Shown piece after piece: positions 58,000 to 64,000 of a stretch of DNA of 64,000 bases. Source of the DNA: Microtetraspora malaysiensis (GTDB taxonomy: Bacteria; Actinomycetota; Actinomycetes; Streptosporangiales; Streptosporangiaceae). Each line of letters begins with the position of its first letter. Position 1 is the stretch's first letter. A program made the translations under genes and the position numbers. The stretch spans positions 124,001 to 188,000 of the forward strand of contig NZ_BBYJ01000019.1 in NCBI RefSeq assembly GCF_001528665.1. The letters run 5' to 3'. Under the pieces are notes generated by a model. That model had not been told where the DNA came from. It did no database searches and worked only from the letters and a program-made list of their open reading frames with translations.

Positions 58000-58225
58000 G
58001 CGTGGCGTGGCCTGCCAGAGCCGCGCGAGGAACAGGACGAGCGTGTCCGCGACGGAGCAGTCGAGCTCCCGCCGCCGCGTCCTTCCTCAAGGAGAACGGC
58101 CTGCCGCCGGACGCGGTGCGACTGCCTGACACGCACGGCCACGTGGGCGCGCCGGTGCGCGGCCGGCGGCTGCCGGTGGTGCTGTTGTGGAGCTGCGTTG
58201 GCCCGAGGTCACGGCCTACTGACAC
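58000..58225 (+). pseudogene. Possible fragment of a secreted alpha/beta hydrolase
   Basis: The plus frame reads SFLKENGLPPDAVRLPDTHG then HVGAPVRGRRLPVVLLWSC, like the segment just before the first strand (LPVVLFSHG) of PAF-acetylhydrolase/dienelactone-type hydrolases. The oxyanion and nucleophile regions are absent, and the preceding stretch is in another frame. Weak, but the composition is clearly protein-like. The remainder of 57945-58307 shows no gene. Confidence 0.35.
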
Positions 58226-58307
58226 ACCATCCACTCGGAGGACGTGCTGAGAAGGAGAATCATGATGTTCTCACCGGCGGGCGACACCGCCAACACCGGC
58301 CCGGCCA

Positions 58308-59171
58308 TCAGCCGGCAGGTCGGGTGATGAGCCGGAGGATCTCGGCGATGACCAGGTCGGGCTCGTCCTGGGGGACCATGTGCCCGGACCGCTCGGCCAG
58401 GACGTGACGGCCGTGGGGCTGCGCTTCGACGAGCCGCCGGTGGCTGGCGATGAGCTCGGGGCGAACCTGCTTCTCCACCTTGCTGGGGGTGAGCGCGCCG
58501 CTGATGGCCGTGATGGGCACCGGCGGCAGCACGCCCGGCGAGGATCGCAGGCGGGCGAAGCCCTCGGCGAGAGCGGCGTACTCGGCCCGGGTGGCGCGGA
58601 TCTCGGACGGGCGGGTCATCTCGGCCAGTGCCTCGGCGCGCATGTCCGGCGGAAACAGCGCGAGGATGCGGCGGACCTCGCCCGGGACGACCTTGACGCC
58701 CAGCGTGGCGAGTCCCGCCATGACGGACTGGGCGCCCATCGCCACGGCGCGCATGCTCCGCTTGTAGTAGAAGTCCAGGTCCTCCGCGGCCTGGTCGATC
58801 AGCACGAGCCCGGCCACCCGTTCGGGATGCGCGGACGCGTACGCACGGATGATCGGCCCGCCCAGGCTGTGCCCGGCCAGGATGTACCGGTCCTCGCCCA
58901 GGTGATCGAGAAGGTGTCCCAGGTCCTCCACCATGCGGTCCAGGTGGCGCCGCTGCGGATCGTGGTCGCTGCGGCCGAGCCCGGCCCGGTCGTAGGCGAC
59001 GACCCGGGTGCGCTCGGCGATCGCGGGCATGACGAGACCCCACTCGGTGCGGGTCGCCCCGAGCCCCGACTCCAGGACGACGACGGGCCGCCCCTCGCCC
59101 TGGCTGACGTAGTGCAGACGTCGCCCGTCCGGCAGGCGCGCGTATCCCGGATCGCCGAAGACGCTAGACAT
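58308..59171 (-). CDS. Alpha/beta hydrolase
   Basis: A 287-residue soluble alpha/beta hydrolase. Marks: HYVSQGEGRPVVVLESGLGA, AYDRAGLGRSD, the nucleophile elbow GHSLGGP (Ser101) and the C-terminal His in ERSGHMVPQDEPDLV. The acid residue is probably in the VPITAISGALTP strand region. It should hydrolyse a small ester, lactone or amide. ATG has GGGAGGAG seven bases upstream. Its start overlaps the MFS gene stop by eight bases, so it is the third gene of a coupled operon behind a penicillin-acylase-family enzyme and a transporter. Confidence 0.88.
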   Translation of the reverse strand: MSSVFGDPGYARLPDGRRLHYVSQGEGRPVVVLESGLGATRTEWGLVMPAIAERTRVVAYDRAGLGRSDHDPQRRHLDRMVEDLGHLLDHLGEDRYILAGHSLGGPIIRAYASAHPERVAGLVLIDQAAEDLDFYYKRSMRAVAMGAQSVMAGLATLGVKVVPGEVRRILALFPPDMRAEALAEMTRPSEIRATRAEYAALAEGFARLRSSPGVLPPVPITAISGALTPSKVEKQVRPELIASHRRLVEAQPHGRHVLAERSGHMVPQDEPDLVIAEILRLITRPAG

Positions 59172-60369
59172 TGAGGATCTCCTCCCGGACGGGAATCAGG
59201 TCGGTTTGGATGGTACGGGCGGTCGACGCGATGATGAGCCCGGCGACCAGACCGGGCAGGGCGATGGCGGCGACCGCTCCCGCCGTGCCGTACGCCTTCT
59301 CCACGGTGCTGAGGAGCCCGGCTCCGACCAGCCCGCCGACCGCCAGTCCGATGCCGAACAGGCTGGCCGTGTAGCTCCGCCCACTTGGGGCGGTCACCGA
59401 GATCATGATTAGCGTGATCATCGGAACGATCAAGGGGGTCAGCGTCAGGCCGACGAGGAACGCGGCCAGCGACAGCGGCAGGGCCGGCGCCGTCGCACCC
59501 GCGGCGAAGGCCACGGCCGAGCCGGTCAGGACCCAGGCGACGACGGCTGGCACCCTCCTCGGATCGGACTGGAAGATCGAGTCCAGCCGTCGCCCGAGTG
59601 TGGTCAGCACGACGATGGCCATCGCGGAGCAGCATGCCGAGAACAGGCCGCGCGCGTCGGTGTCCAGACCCCAGCGTTCCTTGAGATGCACCGACAGGAA
59701 CGTCGCGGCCGGGACAAGAAGCATGCCGTACGCGACGAAGGCGGCGAAGACGCGGCGCAGCGTCCTCGAACGCAACAGGCCCCGAGCGCTCGCCACGTCG
59801 TCGTATCGCCCGATCCCGGGGTCGCGCAGCCGCGAGGCCGACAGGCAGCCGAGCAGGGACAGGACCCCGAGCACGGCGTAGACCGCCCGCCAGTCCAGGT
59901 CGAGCCACCCGGCCAGCGCCGACACCGTGAGCGGGCTCAGGATCGCGCCGGCGGGCATCGCCGTGCCGTACAGGGCAAGGACCCGGCCGCGCACAGCGGG
60001 CGGATAGATGTCGGCGAGCAACGGCGAGTGCAGCGCGATCTGGCTGCCGTTCGCCAGGCCGCTGACCAGGAGCAGGGCGCCCAGTGTCCAGATGTCGTGG
60101 ACGAACGCGATCGCGAAGGTCGCGATGCTCCACACGAACCCGGTGCCGATGGAGACCGCGGCCCGGATCGGACGCCCTCTGACCAGCGCCGACATGGCGA
60201 AAGGAGCGACGCCGACGGCGATGAGCTGGATCGCGAGCAAGGAGGTGAGCACGCCGGTGGAGACGCCGAACGACCCGGTGATGTCCGGCGCGAGCACGCC
60301 GAGGGCCTGGTTCACGAACGCGTCGGTGATCGCCAGCATGCCGATCGCGATGACGGGATACAGCCTCAT
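59164..60369 (-). CDS. MFS transporter
   Basis: A 401-residue major-facilitator protein with 12 predicted helices. Helix 1 reads MRLYPVIAIGMLAITDAFVN, and the loop/strand GRVLALYGTAMPAGAILSPL carries the usual MFS arginine-glycine pattern. ATG 60369 overlaps the stop of the acylase gene (ATGA), and the 3' end overlaps the start of the hydrolase gene, so all three are translationally coupled. It probably imports the acylated substrate, or exports a product, of the flanking hydrolases. Substrate not predictable from sequence. Confidence 0.85.
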   Translation of the reverse strand: MRLYPVIAIGMLAITDAFVNQALGVLAPDITGSFGVSTGVLTSLLAIQLIAVGVAPFAMSALVRGRPIRAAVSIGTGFVWSIATFAIAFVHDIWTLGALLLVSGLANGSQIALHSPLLADIYPPAVRGRVLALYGTAMPAGAILSPLTVSALAGWLDLDWRAVYAVLGVLSLLGCLSASRLRDPGIGRYDDVASARGLLRSRTLRRVFAAFVAYGMLLVPAATFLSVHLKERWGLDTDARGLFSACCSAMAIVVLTTLGRRLDSIFQSDPRRVPAVVAWVLTGSAVAFAAGATAPALPLSLAAFLVGLTLTPLIVPMITLIMISVTAPSGRSYTASLFGIGLAVGGLVGAGLLSTVEKAYGTAGAVAAIALPGLVAGLIIASTARTIQTDLIPVREEILNV

Positions 60370-62180
60370 GACGGGTCGAAGGTGATCGGCTTGACCTCGC
60401 CCCGGCTGTACAGCGCGGCCTGGCCGGGCATCGACACGCTCCACGACCGCATGCCGTTCCCGCCCAGCGCGACGATCCGCAGGCAGGGACCTCCGGCGAA
60501 GGCCATGCCCTGCGCGTAGTACGTAGCCCGCAGGGGCACTTCGAGCTCCAGCGCGCCGGCGCGGCCCGGCACACCGGGGAGGAGTTGATGCTCCTCCCCG
60601 TACGTCCCACGGGGTACGGCCTCCGCGGCCCGTTCCACGGCGTCCAGGAGGTCGTCCGAGGAGATCTGCGCGCGCCAGGAGAGCCAGGCCGTCGCGTCCG
60701 CCGACTCAGGTGAGGCATGGCCGTCGAAGGCGAGCAGCCGGTGCAGGAGGCGCCGATGCCCCTCGGGCCAGCCGTGGATCCGGTCCGGCTCCCTGGATGA
60801 GGCGCTCAGGAGCTTCGCCTGCCACATGGGGGTGTCGGGCCAGAGGTCTTCGACCGCCCACGCGGTGACCTCCGTGACATCCACGGCGAAGGCCCGGGAC
60901 AGCAGCTCCGCGCTGCGCCGTCCCCGGCTGGTGGTGCGGCCCGGCTCGTCGTTGAACGCGTCCGGATGCCAGCGGTCGGCCGCGAGCGCCGGATCGGGGG
61001 TGACGGTGTCGGGGGCGGTGTTGCAGTTCTGGAGATATCCGGACGCCGGATTGGAGATCCCCACCAGGTCGCCGGCCGGGCGGATGCCGAGCCATGCGGT
61101 GGCGGAGGTGTTCCCGTCGAGTACTCCCCCGTCGCATACCGGCCTGATCGGGACCCGCCCGGTGCGCAGGTAGAAGCAGTCGCCGGAGGAGTCGGCGGCC
61201 AGCACGTTCTGCGGTGGGAACGCGCGGGCCTCGAAGGCCTCGCGCAGCTCGGTGACGTCGCGGGCGCGCACCATGGCCATGATCTGCCGCTCGGTCTCCC
61301 CCGCCAGGCCCATGTACGGCGTGCACACCACATAGATCGCGTCGTCGTCCCTCGCCAGCACGGGCGCGATCACGCCGTTGTGGACGACGTATTCGTGGCC
61401 GTCGTGTTCAAAGACCTTCCTGGTCTCGCCGTCGTACAGATAGACGTCTCCGTCCACGGCGATGCGATAGGCGTCGGAGACGCGCGGTCCGCCGGTGGTC
61501 AGACCCCACGCGCAGGTTGGGTTGTGGGCCAGCGGGGGCAGCATGGCGCCGATGAAGCCGAACCCGGAGTAGTGCAGGTCCCCTGCCCTGATGACGGCCT
61601 CGTACATGGCGAAGGTCCCGCCGAAAGGGAGGTGCGGGTCGCTGACCAGGAACGTCTCGCCGGTCGCGGTGCGCCACGGCCGGATCACCCAGGCGTTCGA
61701 GCCAGGAGGGACCAGGCCGCGTTCCAGCTCGGAGGTCACACCGGTCGGGGTGACACCGGACGCGCGCAGCGCCTCGACCGCGTCGGTGATGATCCAGTAC
61801 AGCATGACCGTGCGGTTGACGCCGATCGGCAGGGCGGGCTCCAGGGGCGGCGCCCACGCGGGGACGTCCTCGGGATGCTCGTCCATCCACGCGCCGATCC
61901 CGGCGAGGAACGCCTCGTAGCAGGCGCGCAGGTCCTCCGGGAGGGAGTCGAAGCCTAGGCGGGCTTCCTCCAGCACCTGCCAGCGCCGCTGGTTGGCGTC
62001 CCGCGCCGCGTCGCCGAACTCGCCGCGCACCAGCAGGTACTGCCTGAGCAGACCGTGCAGGTCGTCCTGCGCCTGTGCGTATCCGAGCCCGAAATAGGCG
62101 GCGGGCTCGGAGGTCCCCTCGACCAGCGGCACGCCGTACGCGTCACGGTGGAGTCGGACCGAGCCCCAGGAATTCTTCAT
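60366..62180 (-). CDS. Penicillin acylase-family Ntn-hydrolase, apparently cytoplasmic
   Basis: A 604-residue member of the penicillin G/aculeacin/AHL acylase family. The scissile Gly160-Ser161 in VPPGSNAWVI would be cut autocatalytically, freeing Ser161 as the N-terminal nucleophile of the beta chain. Other marks are EPAAYFGLGYAQAQDDLHGL in the alpha chain, SDPHLPFG and AHNPTCAWGLT. Family members hydrolyse amides of acylated amines: penicillins, acyl-homoserine lactones, lipopeptides. They usually carry a signal peptide and are periplasmic or secreted; here the protein starts directly with MKNSWGSVRLHRDAYGVPLV, so it is probably cytoplasmic. First gene of a three-gene operon, divergent from a PucR-type regulator. 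Confidence 0.88.
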   Translation of the reverse strand: MKNSWGSVRLHRDAYGVPLVEGTSEPAAYFGLGYAQAQDDLHGLLRQYLLVRGEFGDAARDANQRRWQVLEEARLGFDSLPEDLRACYEAFLAGIGAWMDEHPEDVPAWAPPLEPALPIGVNRTVMLYWIITDAVEALRASGVTPTGVTSELERGLVPPGSNAWVIRPWRTATGETFLVSDPHLPFGGTFAMYEAVIRAGDLHYSGFGFIGAMLPPLAHNPTCAWGLTTGGPRVSDAYRIAVDGDVYLYDGETRKVFEHDGHEYVVHNGVIAPVLARDDDAIYVVCTPYMGLAGETERQIMAMVRARDVTELREAFEARAFPPQNVLAADSSGDCFYLRTGRVPIRPVCDGGVLDGNTSATAWLGIRPAGDLVGISNPASGYLQNCNTAPDTVTPDPALAADRWHPDAFNDEPGRTTSRGRRSAELLSRAFAVDVTEVTAWAVEDLWPDTPMWQAKLLSASSREPDRIHGWPEGHRRLLHRLLAFDGHASPESADATAWLSWRAQISSDDLLDAVERAAEAVPRGTYGEEHQLLPGVPGRAGALELEVPLRATYYAQGMAFAGGPCLRIVALGGNGMRSWSVSMPGQAALYSRGEVKPITFDPS

Positions 62181-62212
62181 GCGCCAACCCTGGGTGAAGA
62201 GAGGACGCGATT

Positions 62213-62255
62213 CCTTGGCCGATCGGACGAAGAATCATCGGTGCCCTTGGCCGAT
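62213..62255. promoter_or_regulatory. Direct repeats CCTTGGCCGAT in the divergent promoter region
   Basis: CCTTGGCCGAT occurs at 62213-62223 and 62245-62255, 32 bp apart (about three helical turns). They lie in the 84-bp gap between the acylase operon and the PucR-type regulator gene, a suitable place for an activator that binds direct repeats. Confidence 0.5.
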
Positions 62256-62264
62256 ACTGCACGG

Positions 62265-63872
62265 ATGAACCAGGTCGAGTACCTCGAGCCGTCGCTCGCG
62301 CAGGTGATCGAGCGGATCGGAGCGGACTATGTGACGGTCGTCGCCGCACCGAACGGAGTAGATGTTCCGATCTCCGGGCCCGCGATCCACGATCCGCTGA
62401 GCGCCGCGCCGCCCAAGCCGGGCGCCATGGTGCTGCTCGTCGGCCTGACTCCCGAGACACCCGGCGCGGCTCAGACGATCCGCCGGCTGGCCGGCGCGGC
62501 GGCGGCCGTCCTGAGATCCGACGCGGCGGGTGCCGCGTCGCTGGCGGAGGCGGCGGCCGAGGCGGGTGTGGCCCTGATCGCGCTGCGGGTCGCGATGTCC
62601 TGGAGCCACCTGCACACGCTGCTGGAGGACGCGGTCCTGCTGGGCGACAGCCTGGTCGCGGCGCCGAGCCGCGACCTCGGCAGCGTCCCGGCCGGCGACC
62701 TGAACGCGCTGGTGAACGCGATCGCCGAGACGCTCGACCGGCCGGCGGGGATAGTGGACACGCAGTGGCGGCTGCTCGCCTACTCCGCCATACCCGGCCA
62801 GACCAACGACGATCTGCAGCGGGACGTCATCCTGAGCAGGACCGTGCCCGCGAGGAACGCGCCCCAGGAGACACGGCGGCTGCTGCTGACCAGCCACCGC
62901 GCGCTGCGCTTCTACACCGGCCCGCCGTACGACGATGACGGGCACCGGATCTGGCGGATCGGCGCGGGTATCCGCGGCGGACCCGAGCCCCTCGGCATGC
63001 TGTGGGTCCTGGAGGGGGACGAGCGGCTTTCCGAGGACAAGCTGGTGCTCGTGGAGGAGTTCGCCCGGCTGGCGGCCGCGCATCTGCTGCGGGTGCGGAG
63101 GGCTCGGACCGTCGATCGCGAGCGCCGCGGCGAGCTGGTCGGACAGGCGCTGGACGGCAGGGATCCGCGTACGGCATGCCATCGCCTCGGTCTCGATCCG
63201 GGCGCGGGGATCGCGGTCCTGGCCGTGGCCGAGCTGGTCGCCGGAGACGACCCGCTCGGTGAGCACCTCCTCGACGCCGTCGCCACCTACCTCGACGCCT
63301 ACCGGCGGTCGACCGCGTGCGTGCTGCGCGGCGACACCGTCTACTGCCTGATGCCCGCGCAGGACCTCGCGGCGCTGCGGGAGGTCGCATCCGACCTCAC
63401 CCGGCGGCTCGGCCTGCGGCGCCGCCTGGCGGCGAGCGTCGGCGGCCGGGTGAGCGCGGACGATCTACCGCGTTCCCGCCGCCAGGCCGATCTGGCCCTG
63501 GCCGTGCTCAGGGCTTCGGGTACGGCCACGCTCAGGGCTTCGGGTGCGGCCGTCGCCACGATCGACGAGGTCCGCGCGGCGGCGACGCTCATCGAGCTGC
63601 GCTCGCTGCTCGAAGATCATCCCGACCTGCTCCTGCACGAGGCGGATCCGGCGCTGCGGGACGCCGAGGAGTCCGCGCTGGCGTGGATCGAATGTCATGG
63701 AGACGTCCGCGCCGCCGCCCAGCGGCTCCGCGTGCACCCCAACACGCTCCGCTACCGGATCCGCAGGCTCGCCGGCAACGGGCTCGACCTCACCGACCCC
63801 GGCACCCGCCTCATCACCTGGCTCCGGCTCCGCCTCAGGGACGGAGAACCTGGCTCATCGGCTCAGGCGTGA
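62265..63872 (+). CDS. PucR-family transcriptional regulator
   Basis: A 535-residue CdaR/PucR-type activator. An N-terminal PucR-like sensor (EPSLAQVIERIGADYVTVVA, PKPGAMVLLVGL) is followed by a central GGDEF-like domain and the C-terminal helix-turn-helix (CHGDVRAAAQRLRVHPNTLR then YRIRRLAG). ATG 62265 has no ribosome binding site; GATACT lies six bases upstream, so it is probably leaderless. It is divergent from the acylase-MFS-hydrolase operon and probably activates it when its substrate is present. Residues ~415-430 carry an exact eight-residue duplication (LRASGTAT / LRASGAAV) from a 24-bp tandem repeat at 63506-63553. Confidence 0.88.
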   Translation: MNQVEYLEPSLAQVIERIGADYVTVVAAPNGVDVPISGPAIHDPLSAAPPKPGAMVLLVGLTPETPGAAQTIRRLAGAAAAVLRSDAAGAASLAEAAAEAGVALIALRVAMSWSHLHTLLEDAVLLGDSLVAAPSRDLGSVPAGDLNALVNAIAETLDRPAGIVDTQWRLLAYSAIPGQTNDDLQRDVILSRTVPARNAPQETRRLLLTSHRALRFYTGPPYDDDGHRIWRIGAGIRGGPEPLGMLWVLEGDERLSEDKLVLVEEFARLAAAHLLRVRRARTVDRERRGELVGQALDGRDPRTACHRLGLDPGAGIAVLAVAELVAGDDPLGEHLLDAVATYLDAYRRSTACVLRGDTVYCLMPAQDLAALREVASDLTRRLGLRRRLAASVGGRVSADDLPRSRRQADLALAVLRASGTATLRASGAAVATIDEVRAAATLIELRSLLEDHPDLLLHEADPALRDAEESALAWIECHGDVRAAAQRLRVHPNTLRYRIRRLAGNGLDLTDPGTRLITWLRLRLRDGEPGSSAQA

Positions 63873-64000
63873 AGCGCTCGAGTGGGACACGCGGCCGGGA
63901 TCCTCAGGTTGAGTGGGCCGGTCAGGCACCCGTTGTAGAGAACGATTCGGTTGCCGATATCAGCGCAACCCCAAGGAGCGTGGCACCTTGTTCCGCGCGG
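63873..64000. other. End of window: probable upstream region of a next gene
   Basis: After the PucR stop no gene is complete. AAGGAG at 63973-63978 is followed nine bases later by TTG (63988), which could start a plus-strand gene running out of the window; too short to judge. Confidence 0.3.

Overview
This is chromosomal DNA from a high-GC actinomycete. Codon third positions are strongly G/C, GTG starts are common, and the families present (CebE-type sugar uptake, DUF574 methyltransferase, paired LamG/RHS giants, GAF-sensor kinase, many MarR/TetR/LacI regulators) fit Streptosporangiales, for example a Nonomuraea- or Streptosporangium-like genome. The genus is inference. At least eight genes begin 6-7 bases after a TANNNT hexamer with no ribosome binding site, so leaderless transcription looks common here.

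Layout: 1-1360, tail of an amidohydrolase gene and a D-threonine-aldolase-like PLP enzyme. 1361-3581, a secreted BNR/sialidase-fold protein between two broken genes. 3582-10031, a five-gene beta-glucoside operon (binding lipoprotein, two permeases, GH1 beta-glucosidase, LacI repressor) with three GAGCGCT-type operators upstream, one lying on the predicted transcription start; it has no ATPase, so a shared MsiK-type ATPase elsewhere is implied. 10183-19879, MarP-like lipoprotein protease, S9 peptidase, secreted serine hydrolase, EamA/MarR divergent pair, hypotheticals and several gene remnants. 19957-34778, a beta-lactamase-fold protein convergent with a cell-surface block: a 2116-residue RHS protein, a 1383-residue triple-LamG protein and a cytosolic GAF-histidine kinase, all on the minus strand.

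34995-38512, amino-acid permease plus saccharopine-dehydrogenase-like enzyme, divergent from a TetR regulator across a clear dyad. 38809-40640 is a gene graveyard: truncated DUF gene, 3' half of a tRNA-Arg, fragment of a luciferase-like monooxygenase. 40646-47515, M48 protease, a membrane protein with a predicted seven-bladed, seven-disulfide propeller, and a GH15 glucoamylase/trehalase. 47789-55798, MFS exporter, broken CoA-transferase, secreted crystallin/inhibitor-like protein, then a MarR-controlled cluster (FMN reductase, two SnoaL-like proteins, frameshifted methyltransferase) under four copies of CTTG-N6-CAAG, a broken acyl-CoA synthetase, a cupin lipoprotein and a quinone-oxidoreductase-like enzyme. 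55980-63872, small secreted protein, DUF574 methyltransferase, and an overlapping operon of penicillin-acylase-family hydrolase, MFS transporter and alpha/beta hydrolase, divergent from a PucR-type regulator.

The window has an unusually high load of broken genes (about a dozen), most of them truncated at both ends, interspersed with intact transport/regulator modules. This suggests an accessory, frequently rearranged chromosomal arm, but no transposase, integrase, CRISPR array or rRNA was found.
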